From contig CANQLT010000005.1 in NCBI GenBank assembly GCA_947624775.1, forward strand, positions 1 to 53,516: a stretch of DNA of 53,516 nucleotides, in the 5' to 3' direction. Shown here one piece after another: positions 26,850 through 39,160 of this stretch. Each line of letters starts with the position of its first letter. Positions within the stretch are counted from its first letter, which is position 1. A program made the translations under genes and the position numbers. This DNA comes from an uncultured Monoglobus sp. (GTDB lineage Bacteria; Bacillota; Clostridia; Monoglobales; Monoglobaceae). Under the pieces are notes generated by a model. The model ran no database searches and was not told where the DNA came from. It was given only the letters and a program-made list of their open reading frames with translations.

Positions 26850-28268
26850 CTAATACTTTCGGCTCAGGAAAAGCTCGTTGGTTATTCCGCCGTTGTCGCC
26901 GGTGGTCAAGGTGACGGAAACCGTCACACCCACGGTTTCACGCGGCGATATTTCGATCGTGGGCCCCACAAATCTGGGAAAAGCCTTAAAGCCCAGCGAG
27001 CCCGCGCAGGTGTATGTCGGCGGCTCTCCGTTTGCGCCGATCCCCACAACGACGCCCGAGCCCGAGTCGGTTCTGTAATTAATTTTCCATACCGCGTCGG
27101 TATTATTTGTTATTGATATGTTATACGTGTTCACGACGCTGTAGTTTCCCTGGCTGAGCGAGATCTGCTGCTTTTTCATGCCCTGAAAATATCCGTCGGG
27201 TATAATATCGCCCGGCGGCAGCGACAGATCGGGCAGCGGGCCGTTGGGCTCAAAACCCTGTTCCGTCAGCCCGTCGGGAGGAAAGCGCAAAGATGTCCTG
27301 CGCGTGTCAAACCGCCACAGAGATCCGTCGTTATATTCAAACGCCGGCATGGACGACTCCGGAACTATCCTAAAAGCAAAAATATCATTCTGCGGATTCA
27401 GGTTGGTGAGCCACTTGCTCGTCTCGGCCGAGCCGAACGGACCGTTCACATTAAACGAAAGCGAAAACGCGTCCGACGGCTCGTTTTCGGTGATCGCGTA
27501 ATTTATTTCCGCGTCGACGGCGGGCGCCGACTCCGTCATTCCCTTCCATGTCGGCGAGGCGGAGCTTGTTTTTGAGACCTCAACATCCTGAACATACGGC
27601 GCCGAATCAAGCAAAAACGCGGTTTTGTCGGAGCCCGCGCGATACGCGACAGTGCTGAGGCTCGGCGTGCCGCTCAGGACTTCAAACTCCATGATTATGT
27701 ATATCGGAGTGTTAAAATCGTACATAAAAGGATAATCCTCGCCATACGCCGACAGGTAAATATCGCTTAGCCACACCGACCGCTTCGGCTCCGCGAGAGT
27801 TATGGTTTGAGGAAGATCAAGCGCTTTCGGAACATATCTCGGCGGATTGTTCTCATCCGCGTCAAACGGGTTTTCTATGGCGCTGCCCAGAAAATCCGCA
27901 TATGCCCGAATACCCGTCCAAGCCGGAGAGTTTTTGCGCGGAAAGACCTGAAGCCCCAAACGATTAACTCTGATCTCCGCGCGGTTCAGCGTGTTAAACA
28001 AAACATCGGCGTAGATTTTTCCCCTCGTTCCGTTGTGGTACCACGCCATATACGTGTACGTTCCCGGGGCAAGGCTGTTGTAATTATCCAGCATGCTACC
28101 GCTTTCGGCAAGGTTCTCATCCAAAATATTTTCGGGATTGCTTGAATAGATAAATCTCCCGCCGTTCCTCGGAACAAAATCCAAAGAACCGCCGCTCCCC
28201 TCCGCGTACGCGGCGGAGGAGATAAGCAAGACAGTAATTAAAAGCAATAAAACCGCTTTTGCCCTCAT
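26850..28268 (-). CDS. Secreted protein of unknown function, 472 aa
   Basis: The start MRAKAVLLLLITVLL at 28268 is chosen over a longer in-frame start at 28319. GGAG lies eight bases upstream, and the residues from 28268 form a compact signal peptide ending SSAAYA. The mature part shows FDFTPIY-like beta segments (PFMYDFNTPIYIIMEFEV), a Pro-rich middle (GLTEQGFEPNGPLPDLSLPPG) and a C-terminal beta-sandwich-like region (VNTYNISITNNTDAVWKINY, VGVTVSVTLTTGDNGG). I recognise no family. Alternation of hydrophobic and polar residues suggests an all-beta extracellular protein, possibly carbohydrate- or surface-binding. First gene of a two-gene operon with the stalk-domain protein. I see no good promoter. 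The leader region overlaps a hairpin whose T-run points the other way (28328-28363). Confidence 0.6.
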   Translation of the reverse strand: MRAKAVLLLLITVLLISSAAYAEGSGGSLDFVPRNGGRFIYSSNPENILDENLAESGSMLDNYNSLAPGTYTYMAWYHNGTRGKIYADVLFNTLNRAEIRVNRLGLQVFPRKNSPAWTGIRAYADFLGSAIENPFDADENNPPRYVPKALDLPQTITLAEPKRSVWLSDIYLSAYGEDYPFMYDFNTPIYIIMEFEVLSGTPSLSTVAYRAGSDKTAFLLDSAPYVQDVEVSKTSSASPTWKGMTESAPAVDAEINYAITENEPSDAFSLSFNVNGPFGSAETSKWLTNLNPQNDIFAFRIVPESSMPAFEYNDGSLWRFDTRRTSLRFPPDGLTEQGFEPNGPLPDLSLPPGDIIPDGYFQGMKKQQISLSQGNYSVVNTYNISITNNTDAVWKINYRTDSGSGVVVGIGANGEPPTYTCAGSLGFKAFPRFVGPTIEISPRETVGVTVSVTLTTGDNGGITNELFLSRKY

Positions 28269-28327
28269 AAAAACATCTCCGATCACAAAATATAAAATCA
28301 ATAATATCACGCTCGCCAATAATTGCG

Positions 28328-28363
28328 CAGGCGCCCCATTATTTAACGAGGCGCCTGTTTTTT
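28328..28363 (+). terminator. Terminator-like hairpin pointing rightward between two leftward genes
   Basis: CAGGCGCC / GGCGCCTG (28328-28335, 28350-28357) forms an 8-bp stem. The T-run (TTTTTT, 28358-28363) is on the plus-strand side. It lies directly after the stop of the clostripain-like gene, which is transcribed the other way. For that gene it would act only as a 3'-end hairpin. Confidence 0.5.
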
Positions 28364-30947
28364 AATATTCCGGTGTCCAGTAGTGCTGATTGTATATGTC
28401 GGTCAGGCGGTAGGTGCGCTTGGTCTCACCGCCCACGTCGACGTTGCTTATCTGCATATTTTCGGTGACGGTCATGGGCTCGCCCAGATAATAGCTGTCG
28501 GTGTACGTGCCGTCGTAGCTGTAATAGTCGCAGAGGAATTCGAGCGTGTCACCCGGATTCAGCGCGGTCAGGCCCTTTGCCTCAGTGCCCGTTTCGCTCT
28601 CGTCATAATCGGTCCTCGCGCCAAGAATATAACCGTAGGGATTCTCGTTGTCGAACACCAGCATAAGGTCTACCCGCTCGCCATTCAGCTTGGCGGGCAC
28701 GCGTCCTCTTATCGTGTAGCTGTCGCCGTCCTCGGTCTCGTCGAGGAAATAGTACGCCACGGGCTGACCGTTTATCGCGAGCCACGTGTTGTCGTCCGAC
28801 GCGACAAGATTTCCGTCGTCGTCAAAATCATATATGTTATCAAGACCCAGATCAATATATCCCTCGCCGTCATCGTAGAACATATTCAGCTCAACGCTGC
28901 CAATCATGTCCCACTGGTTCTCGCGGAGCTTGAGCACGGTTTGGCCTTCTTTGTTCTGTTTCCACTCAAGGTCCTCGGGGTCAAATCTGTTGTCCTCGAG
29001 GAATTTTTTGTTTTCCTCGATCACTCTCGCGCTCTCGGTCAAAAAGCCCGAGTTCGAGGCGTCAAGCCCCGAAATGCCGCTTGCGCTGCCGCCCATAAGG
29101 CTGCCGAGTATCTCGGATATCATGTCGGAGTCTGCTGCTCCTCCTCCGCCCGGACCCAAAAGCGAGCCCAGCGGATTTCCGGTGCCGCCCGCCAGCGACT
29201 GGCCGCCGACTTCAAGGCCCGCGAATTCCTGAATACAGCGGGTGTAATCCTCGTCCATGCCTATCTGCTTGTAGGTCCTTACCACCGAGTCAACGTTTCT
29301 GACGTTGTCATACGGGAAGTATATCGAAATTCCGTAGGAATTCGCCATCGTCCTTGAGGTGCGGTTGTACTTCACGGCTCCGTTCAGAACCTTGACAAGC
29401 GCGCCCGCCTCGGGCGTGTTCAAGTTCTTTGCCAAATGTATCAGATCGACCTGATCTATTCCGCTTGAGCGAGCGAACTCTTTCGCGCCGGCTCTTGCGT
29501 TTGAGACTATGTTATATTTTTTGTCCTGTATCAGCTTGCCTATCGACTGAGCAAACATCGAGAAATCATCCTCGGTCGTCTCTATCTCGGCCAGATCCAC
29601 CACCGACAGGGTCGTTGACTGTCCGCCCGCGCTCTGCGCCGAGGCGGAAACAAAGTCGTCGCATATGATCTTGCCTATTTCGGTCGTCGGTACCGAAGTG
29701 TTTTGAGACACGGCGTTGAGCCAGTTTGTGTAGTACCAGCCGGTGCCCGGTTCGGTCTCCTCGGAGGCGATCAGATAATCGCCGTATCGGCTGAGCATCA
29801 GCGCGTTTTCCATTGTCGCCATCAGGCAGGCGTCGAAACCGATAAAATCAAAGGTCACGCCGCTGTTTTTGAGCGCCTGATCTATGCCCGCCAGCGTCAT
29901 GGAGCCGCTTGACGTATGCCTCTGGTCGTAGCCGTAGCCGCTGATCGAGCCGCCGCCGTGGTCCCACAGGATCAGCTCGTTGCGGCTTGAAGGGAAGTTT
30001 TTGGCGCACCACTGAATATATCCGGTCAGCGTGTTCGGGTTCGTCATCGCGTCGTCGCCCGCGTCCTGAACAAGCGGGATAAGATTCCCGTTTTTGATCT
30101 GATAGATCTGGTTGACGCGGCTGCTTACCACGTTGTTGCGCCAACCCCGGCAGCCTCCGGTATACACGATCAGATTGACGTTGTCGGCGATATTCGCCCG
30201 CGCCATCTCCTGAAGGTCCGAGGTCGCCATGCCGCCCTTTTGCTCAAGGTCGGTGCCGCACATGTAGACCATGATCGTCATGGTATCTTGGCCGTTTCCG
30301 ATTATGTTGGTGCGCTTGGCTCTGGCGCCGCCCGCCACCGAGGTGTTGAGGTATCCCGTGTTGCCTCCGCTGTAAGTGCCGCTGTTGTTCGCGCCGTAGT
30401 TTATGCTTTCCTCATTCATGGCCGAGCCGCTGTACCAACCGCCCGTCTGCGCTCCGCTGTTTGAGTAGTTGGTGTAGAGCGTGTGATCATCCGAAATTCC
30501 GTTGTCGTAGCCCATCAGATTGCCGCCGATCAGGCCTCCGCCGCCCAGCAGCAAAAACGCCGCAATGGCGATAACGATAAGGCAGCCGGGGCTGCATCCT
30601 CTGCGGCGCTGACCGCCGCCGAACATTCCGCCCTGCTGCTGTCCGCCGAAGTTCTGGCCCGCGAAGTTTTGGCCGCTCTGCTGATTTGCCGAGTGCTGGC
30701 TAAGGCCGTTTTCGATAACTTCCTCAAGACCCTGCTCCACAAGGCCGCCCAACACGTTTCCGACCGGACCGCCGATAATGTCGCCGGCCAGGCCCTTGTC
30801 GTTACCGCCCTGTCCGCCGCGCTCGGCGTAGCCGTCGGCCTTGCCCACGGGTCCGCCCGAATGCAGTCCCTCGCCGCGCTTGTGAACGCCCATACCGCCG
30901 CCGGTCACGTTTTTTTCGCGTCCTCTCGGTCTGTTGTTCTTGTCCAT
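28362..30947 (-). CDS. Membrane-anchored clostripain-like (C11) cysteine protease, 861 aa
   Basis: The N-terminal ~120 residues are Gly/Gln/Asn-rich and charged. A membrane segment follows (about 121-142, GCLIVIAIAAFLLLGGGGLI), then a linker and a C11 peptidase domain (about 220-560). The domain starts TMTIMVYMCGTDLEQKGG, and the catalytic dyad is visible as H330 (ILWDHGGG) and C374 (IGFDACLMA). Other family cues are VNLIVYTGGCRGWRN and DQVDLIHLAKNL. C11 enzymes cut after Arg or Lys and need calcium. About 240 further residues of beta-rich sequence follow (NQWDMIGSVELNMFYDDGEG, LDNIYDFDDDGNLVASDD). There is no signal peptide. The topology is probably N-terminus inside, protease outside. The GAGGAGGG ribosome binding site and the promoter at 30978-31006 are strong. 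A role in processing the many secreted proteins here is inferred. Confidence 0.88.
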   Translation of the reverse strand: MDKNNRPRGREKNVTGGGMGVHKRGEGLHSGGPVGKADGYAERGGQGGNDKGLAGDIIGGPVGNVLGGLVEQGLEEVIENGLSQHSANQQSGQNFAGQNFGGQQQGGMFGGGQRRRGCSPGCLIVIAIAAFLLLGGGGLIGGNLMGYDNGISDDHTLYTNYSNSGAQTGGWYSGSAMNEESINYGANNSGTYSGGNTGYLNTSVAGGARAKRTNIIGNGQDTMTIMVYMCGTDLEQKGGMATSDLQEMARANIADNVNLIVYTGGCRGWRNNVVSSRVNQIYQIKNGNLIPLVQDAGDDAMTNPNTLTGYIQWCAKNFPSSRNELILWDHGGGSISGYGYDQRHTSSGSMTLAGIDQALKNSGVTFDFIGFDACLMATMENALMLSRYGDYLIASEETEPGTGWYYTNWLNAVSQNTSVPTTEIGKIICDDFVSASAQSAGGQSTTLSVVDLAEIETTEDDFSMFAQSIGKLIQDKKYNIVSNARAGAKEFARSSGIDQVDLIHLAKNLNTPEAGALVKVLNGAVKYNRTSRTMANSYGISIYFPYDNVRNVDSVVRTYKQIGMDEDYTRCIQEFAGLEVGGQSLAGGTGNPLGSLLGPGGGGAADSDMISEILGSLMGGSASGISGLDASNSGFLTESARVIEENKKFLEDNRFDPEDLEWKQNKEGQTVLKLRENQWDMIGSVELNMFYDDGEGYIDLGLDNIYDFDDDGNLVASDDNTWLAINGQPVAYYFLDETEDGDSYTIRGRVPAKLNGERVDLMLVFDNENPYGYILGARTDYDESETGTEAKGLTALNPGDTLEFLCDYYSYDGTYTDSYYLGEPMTVTENMQISNVDVGGETKRTYRLTDIYNQHYWTPEY

Positions 30948-30977
30948 ATTAACCCTCCTCTTTGCCTATATATTTAA

Positions 30978-31006
30978 ATTATATGCCATAATTTGACAAA
31001 AGTCAA
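30978..31006 (-). promoter_or_regulatory. Promoter of the clostripain-like gene with TTGAC/GTCAA dyad
   Basis: TTGACT (31006-31001), a 17-base spacer and TATAAT (30983-30978). The -35 lies in the dyad TTGACTTTTGTCAA (31006-30993), which is the reverse complement of the dyad at 544-557. Confidence 0.8.
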
Positions 31007-31007
31007 T

Positions 31008-31042
31008 ATAAAAAGCCCGGGCGGAATGAACCGTCCGGGCAA
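31008..31042 (-). terminator. Intrinsic terminator of hppA
   Basis: A 10-position stem GCCCGGACGG / CCGCCCGGGC on the minus strand (31040-31031, 31024-31015; one mismatch) with a 6-base loop is followed by TTTTT. It ends directly at the -35 of the next gene. Confidence 0.85.
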
Positions 31043-31050
31043 AATTATTC

Positions 31051-33174
31051 TTATTTGGAGATCAGGTCAATAAGGTTGAACTTAACGATAAGACCCGCGA
31101 ACACGATCGAAACCATCGAAAGCAGCTTGATAAGGATGTTTACCGAGGGACCCGAGGTGTCCTTGAAAGGATCGCCGACCGTGTCGCCGACAACGGCCGC
31201 CTTGTGGTTCTCGCTGCCCTTGCCGCCGAAGTTTCCGGCCTCTATGTACTTCTTGGCGTTGTCCCAGGCTCCGCCCGAGTTTGCCATCATGATCGCGATA
31301 GCGAAGCCCGATACCAGAGCGCCGGCCAGCATGCCTACCACGCCGTTAACGCCCAGAACCAGACCTACAACGATGGGAGCCAGAATGCCCAGAGCCGCGG
31401 GAACGATCATCTCTTTCAGCGATGAGCGCGTGCAGATATCAACGCAGGTCGCATAGTCCGCATCCGCCTTGCCTTCCATCAGGCCTTTGATCTCTCTGAA
31501 CTGGCGTCTTACCTCAACAACTATCTTCTGAGCCGCGCGGCCTACAGCCTGCATGGTGAACGCGCTGAACAGGAACGGCAGCATAGCGCCCACGAACAGT
31601 CCGATCAGAACAGGCGGATTTGTCAGCGAGAGCTGAAGGTTTCCGCCCAGAGCCTCGATCTTGTCGGTGTAGGAAACGATCAGAGCCAGAGCCGTCAGAG
31701 CGGCGCTGCCTATAGCGAAGCCCTTACCTGTCGCGGCTGTGGTGTTGCCCAGCGAGTCGAGAGCGTCGGTGCGGTTTCTTACCTCTTCGCCCAGGCCCGC
31801 CATCTCAGCGATTCCGCCCGCGTTATCCGCAACGGGGCCGTAAGCGTCGGTGGCGAGAGTGATACCCAGCGTCGCCAGCATGCCGACAGCCGAGATACCA
31901 ACTCCGTAGAGGCCCATGGCAAAGCTGTCCATATTGCCGGTGGCGATAAATCCGCCGCCGCCCGCCGCGAAGAAGCTGATCAAAATCGAAATGCCCACGA
32001 TTATAACGGGAATAGCCGTCGAGTTCATACCCAGCGCGATACCGTCGATGATGATCGTGGCGCTTCCGGTCTCGGACGAGCCGGAGAGCTTCTGTGTGGG
32101 CTTATACGAATCCGAGGTGTAGTACTCGGTGAAGAATCCGATAAGAACGCCCGCGATCAAACCCGAGATAACGGCCCAGAAAACGCCCGTGTTGTCGGGC
32201 AGCTGAGTGAATATCAGAACAGCCGCCGCGATAGCCGAGAGTATGGCCGCGATATACGTGCCGCGTCTCAGCGAGCCGAGCAGGTTTTTCTGCGTCGCGC
32301 CCTCTTTGGTCGACACGAAGAATGTTCCTATGATAGAAGCGATGATACCGATAGCGGCGATAAGCATGGGAACGATGATTCCCGCATAGCCCAGACCCGC
32401 CGCGGTAGCCAGCGCGCCGGTCGAGATGATCGAGCCGACATAAGACTCATAGAGGTCGGCGCCCATTCCTGCAACGTCGCCCACGTTGTCGCCAACGTTA
32501 TCGGCGATAACCGCGGGGTTGCGGGGGTCGTCCTCGGGAATGCCCGCCTCGACCTTACCTACCAGGTCGGCGCCCACGTCAGCGGCCTTGGTAAAGATAC
32601 CGCCGCCCACACGAGCGAACAGCGCCATCGAGCTGGCGCCCATACCGAATGTGAGCATCGCCGCCATGATCTCGTCGGGATTGCCGAGCAGCGCTCTTAA
32701 AATCAGGAACCAGACGCTGATATCCAGAAGGCCCAGGCCGACAACCGTCAGACCCATAACCGTGCCGCTGGAGAACGCGATCTTAAGACCCTTGTTAAGG
32801 CCCTGCTGCGCGCCGTTGGCGGTTCTCGAATTGGCGTATGTGGCTATCTTCATGCCGATGAATCCCGAAAGGCCGGAGAAAAATCCGCCGGACAGGAACG
32901 CGAAGGGCACGAACCATGTGAGCAGGCCGCAAGCCGCCATGATGCAGATGATGATCAGCATTACTATAAAGAATACGCCGACCGTTTTGTACTGTCTTTT
33001 AAGGTACGCCATAGCGCCCTTTCTTACCTTAGAGGCGATATTCGCCATCTCTTTCGTTCCCTCGGGCTGACCTTTAACCCAGAAGAACTTATACATCGCG
33101 AATGCGAGACCGCAGATCGCCGCGATCAGCGCAATCACAGGTGCAACTTTTACAAATACGCTCATATCGTTCAT
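31051..33174 (-). CDS. hppA: Membrane-bound pyrophosphatase (H+/Na+-translocating), 707 aa
   Basis: This integral membrane enzyme couples pyrophosphate hydrolysis to export of H+ and/or Na+. About 15-16 membrane helices are evident. The pyrophosphate/Mg-binding signature lies at about 196-240 ([20 protein letters not shown], then [20 protein letters not shown]). The segment [19 protein letters not shown] (about 474) has Ala where K+-independent enzymes have Lys, so the enzyme should be the K+-dependent type. C-terminal motifs [14 protein letters not shown] and [19 protein letters not shown] are intact. GGGGAG nine bases before the ATG is the ribosome binding site. Single gene with its own promoter, a ~110-base leader and a terminator. 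Whether it pumps Na+ or H+ cannot be decided here. Confidence 0.96.
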   Translation of the reverse strand: MNDMSVFVKVAPVIALIAAICGLAFAMYKFFWVKGQPEGTKEMANIASKVRKGAMAYLKRQYKTVGVFFIVMLIIICIMAACGLLTWFVPFAFLSGGFFSGLSGFIGMKIATYANSRTANGAQQGLNKGLKIAFSSGTVMGLTVVGLGLLDISVWFLILRALLGNPDEIMAAMLTFGMGASSMALFARVGGGIFTKAADVGADLVGKVEAGIPEDDPRNPAVIADNVGDNVGDVAGMGADLYESYVGSIISTGALATAAGLGYAGIIVPMLIAAIGIIASIIGTFFVSTKEGATQKNLLGSLRRGTYIAAILSAIAAAVLIFTQLPDNTGVFWAVISGLIAGVLIGFFTEYYTSDSYKPTQKLSGSSETGSATIIIDGIALGMNSTAIPVIIVGISILISFFAAGGGGFIATGNMDSFAMGLYGVGISAVGMLATLGITLATDAYGPVADNAGGIAEMAGLGEEVRNRTDALDSLGNTTAATGKGFAIGSAALTALALIVSYTDKIEALGGNLQLSLTNPPVLIGLFVGAMLPFLFSAFTMQAVGRAAQKIVVEVRRQFREIKGLMEGKADADYATCVDICTRSSLKEMIVPAALGILAPIVVGLVLGVNGVVGMLAGALVSGFAIAIMMANSGGAWDNAKKYIEAGNFGGKGSENHKAAVVGDTVGDPFKDTSGPSVNILIKLLSMVSIVFAGLIVKFNLIDLISK

Positions 33175-33292
33175 TGTAAAATCTCCCCTTGTTTGTAATG
33201 ATATAATATAGTTTTATTTTTTGCAAAGCTTTAAAAATTTCTTTGGTAGACCCGCCCAAAAGCGCAAAATCCTCCCTTTTTCCTCAATATAT

Positions 33293-33322
33293 ATTATACA
33301 TAACAACGCCCATATTAGTCAA
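33293..33322 (-). promoter_or_regulatory. Promoter of hppA
   Basis: TTGACT (33322-33317), an 18-base spacer and TATAAT (33298-33293). The leader to the ATG at 33174 is about 110 bases. Confidence 0.8.
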
Positions 33323-33343
33323 GCATTTTTTCGCTTGTAACAT

Positions 33344-33377
33344 AATTGTAAACCCCGCGGCATAGCCGCGGGGTTGT
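33344..33377 (-). terminator. Terminator hairpin of the PpiC gene
   Basis: An 11-bp stem AACCCCGCGGC / GCCGCGGGGTT (33351-33361, 33365-33375) has a 3-base loop. Only a short TTTACAATT follows on the minus strand. Confidence 0.7.
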
Positions 33378-33388
33378 TGGTTTTTAGA

Positions 33389-34837
33389 TTATTCGGCTGC
33401 GGCCGCTGTTGCGGCGGATTCTGCCTCGGTGCTTGAATCGGAGCTCGAATCAGAACTTGAATCAGAATCGGAATCAGACTCAGCCGCTTGCTGCGCTTCC
33501 TGCTCCTCTTGGAGCTGCTTGCCTGACTGATATACGCCGTCCATAATGCCTTTTACCGATATCTTGTCAAGATTGCCTTTGTTCTCGCTGATCTTGGCCT
33601 GAGACTTCCAGTAGTTCTGGAGCTCATAGAATCCCGCGATCCTCTTGATAACATGATAGCCGTAATCGGTCTTGACGGGATCGGATACCTGATCGAGAGC
33701 CAGCGCGAACGCCGCTTCTTCGAACTCGGGCACCATTTCGCCTTCGCCGAAGGTGTATCCCGACGAGGTCTCGCCGGTATCCTGATTATACTGTGTCATC
33801 AGCGAATCGAAATCCTCTCCCGCCTTGGCCTGCTCTGAGATCGTCTGAGCAAGAGCCGCCGCTGTCGCGTCGTCATACGCCTCGGGGTCGGGAGTGGCCG
33901 CGGGATCAATATTTGTGTTGTCGTTTACCATAAGCAAGATATGCTTCGCAGAGCCCTTGTTGTCCTGGGTGTAGTCGCCAAGGTTTACGCCCTCGGGCAC
34001 AAAGCTGTTGAAGTCTTCCTCTATCTCGGCCTGTACCTCCTGGCACTTCATAACCATTGAGTAGATCCTCGCATACTCGTTGACCGAGCTGATGCCCATG
34101 CTCTTTGCTCTCAGGTTAAAGCCGTCCTCGCCGAACTGCTTAACATATCCGTCAACCGTTGACTGGATCTGCTGATCATCTTCCTCATCCCATACAGTGT
34201 CGCCGCTCAGGATCTCAGAAGTCTTCTGAGATGTAATCATATCGCCAATGGCGTTATTGTAAGCGTTCTCCTTGATGATATCGGAAAGCTTTCTGCCGTC
34301 AACATCCTTATCCCAGTCGTAGCCCTCGAGCTCGCCGTCGGCGTTGTCGCCCTCGACCTGATAATACTGATTGGTGGCTTCGGTGTAGATATAATATCCG
34401 AGATCGGCGTCCGTCAGTTTCTCGCCGTTTACGGTCGCTATCGCTTTGCCTTCGGACTTGCCGTATTTGGGCTGGCCCTGCATGTAGTTCATGATCAGGA
34501 AAACAACCAGCGCGGCGACCGCGAGACATCCCACAATAATACCGACGAGCGCGCCAACCGAAAGATTAACGCTCTTGCCCGCTTTTTTCTCAACAGTTTG
34601 AGCGGCCTCGGCTATGTCGTTTTTGACGTCAGCCGCTATATCTTCGACTGCTTCGCCCGCTTCTGCGGCTTTGTCGGCCGCGGCGTCCTCGATCTCGGAA
34701 ACAGCCTCGCTTGCGGCCGCGTCAGCCTCGGCGATCTCTTCCTTGATCTCGGAAGCGGCGTCGGCGATCTTCGCGGTGACGTCGTCCTTCACCTGCTGAA
34801 CTTTTTCGTTCAGCGCATCGTTTTTTTCGTTGTCCAT
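33389..34837 (-). CDS. Membrane-anchored PpiC/parvulin-type peptidyl-prolyl isomerase (PrsA/SurA-like), 482 aa
   Basis: The N-terminal ~95 residues are a cytoplasmic Ala/Glu-rich coiled-coil-like stretch. A membrane helix follows (about 98-122, VGIIVGCLAVAALVVFLIMN), then a SurA-type chaperone region beginning GKAIATVNGEKLTDADLGYY. The parvulin domain (about 290-410) reads GSAKHILLMVND, AGEDFDSLMTQYNQDTGE, YTFGEGEMVPEFEEAAFALA and VKTDYGYHVIKRI. The tail is a Ser/Asp repeat. Extracytoplasmic PpiC proteins help newly exported proteins fold, which suits a cell exporting giant SLH proteins. Unlike PrsA it is anchored by a helix, not a lipobox. Ribosome binding site AAGGAGAG. Single gene; the promoter is likely TGGAAA-N17-TATAAT near 34900-34930. 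Confidence 0.88.
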   Translation of the reverse strand: MDNEKNDALNEKVQQVKDDVTAKIADAASEIKEEIAEADAAASEAVSEIEDAAADKAAEAGEAVEDIAADVKNDIAEAAQTVEKKAGKSVNLSVGALVGIIVGCLAVAALVVFLIMNYMQGQPKYGKSEGKAIATVNGEKLTDADLGYYIYTEATNQYYQVEGDNADGELEGYDWDKDVDGRKLSDIIKENAYNNAIGDMITSQKTSEILSGDTVWDEEDDQQIQSTVDGYVKQFGEDGFNLRAKSMGISSVNEYARIYSMVMKCQEVQAEIEEDFNSFVPEGVNLGDYTQDNKGSAKHILLMVNDNTNIDPAATPDPEAYDDATAAALAQTISEQAKAGEDFDSLMTQYNQDTGETSSGYTFGEGEMVPEFEEAAFALALDQVSDPVKTDYGYHVIKRIAGFYELQNYWKSQAKISENKGNLDKISVKGIMDGVYQSGKQLQEEQEAQQAAESDSDSDSSSDSSSDSSTEAESAATAAAAE

Positions 34838-34960
34838 GTTCTTCTCTCCTTATATTAAACTTTATATTATTTTCCAAAAAACAAAACCATCTTCTCCCGA
34901 TTATACTACATATGCTCTCGTTTTTCCATAGCTGTAGTAAAAACTTATTGGAATGTTAAC

Positions 34961-35005
34961 AAAAATTTAAAATTTATTTACAAAAACAACAAATTTTAAA
35001 TTTTT
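34961..35005 (-). terminator. AT-only hairpin after mfd, possible terminator
   Basis: AAAAATTTAAAATTT (34961-34975) and AAATTTTAAATTTTT (34991-35005) are perfect 15-bp arms with a 15-base loop. Both strands end in T-runs. It may end the glmU-pth-mfd transcript, though an AT-only stem is a weak terminator. Confidence 0.35.
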
Positions 35006-35051
35006 TTGCTTTGCTTTCAATGGTTTGTTTTATTATCTCCTCAAGCTCCGG

Positions 35052-38552
<3,501 letters not shown>

Positions 38553-38556
38553 AAAC

Positions 38557-39123
38557 CTACCCGTTGTATTTCTGTATCGCTTCCCGAACGCCCGACTTTA
38601 TGATCTCCTCGACCGCCAGCACAGCGCGCACCGCGGTCTTTGTGAGGACCTCGGTTTCCTCCTTTGAGAATTTTCCCAGCACGAAATTGCATATCTCCTC
38701 GTGGGTCTCGCCTTTAGCCTCACCGATACCGATCTTGACTCTCGGAAAGTTGTCGGAGCCGAGGCACAGTATTATGCTTTTGAGGCCGTTGTGGCCCCCG
38801 GCGCTGCCCGAGGCGCGCGTTCTCAGCTTGCCGAGCTCCATTGTCTTGTCGTCTGAAATTACTATTATATTTTCGTCGGGAATGTCATAGTAGTCGGCGA
38901 TGGGCGCCACCGCCTCGCCGCTCAGGTTCATGTAGGTCGTGGGCTTGACCGCGACGATCTTCTCGCCGCAAAAAAATCCCGTTCCCACCATGGCCTGAAA
39001 ACGGCTCGACTTGAACTTTATGTCATTTTTGGCGCAAAACGCGTCTATCACGTCATAGCCGATATTGTGCCTTGTGTTGACATATTTTCTGCCCGGATTG
39101 CCCAGGCCGACCACCATATACAT
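38557..39123 (-). CDS. pth: Peptidyl-tRNA hydrolase, 188 aa
   Basis: This enzyme frees tRNA from peptidyl-tRNAs that dropped off the ribosome. Family residues are in place: VVGLGNPGRKY (N9), NTRHNIGYDVID (catalytic H19), TTYMNLSGE (N66) and VISDDKTMELG (D91), together with GSAGGHNGLKSI. Length is typical for bacterial Pth. Two Met codons are possible (39123 and 39117); the first gives a normal start. It is 37 bases downstream of glmU and 4 bases upstream of mfd, the widely conserved glmU-(prs)-pth-mfd arrangement of Firmicutes, here without prs. Confidence 0.97.
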   Translation of the reverse strand: MYMVVGLGNPGRKYVNTRHNIGYDVIDAFCAKNDIKFKSSRFQAMVGTGFFCGEKIVAVKPTTYMNLSGEAVAPIADYYDIPDENIIVISDDKTMELGKLRTRASGSAGGHNGLKSIILCLGSDNFPRVKIGIGEAKGETHEEICNFVLGKFSKEETEVLTKTAVRAVLAVEEIIKSGVREAIQKYNG

Positions 39124-39160
39124 ATTATGCCTGCCTTTTTAAAATAAAATTTAAAGTATC

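Noticed and set aside
28269..28319. 17-residue extension of the secreted protein (start at 28319)
   Set aside because: The inner ATG at 28268 has a good ribosome binding site and begins a compact signal peptide.
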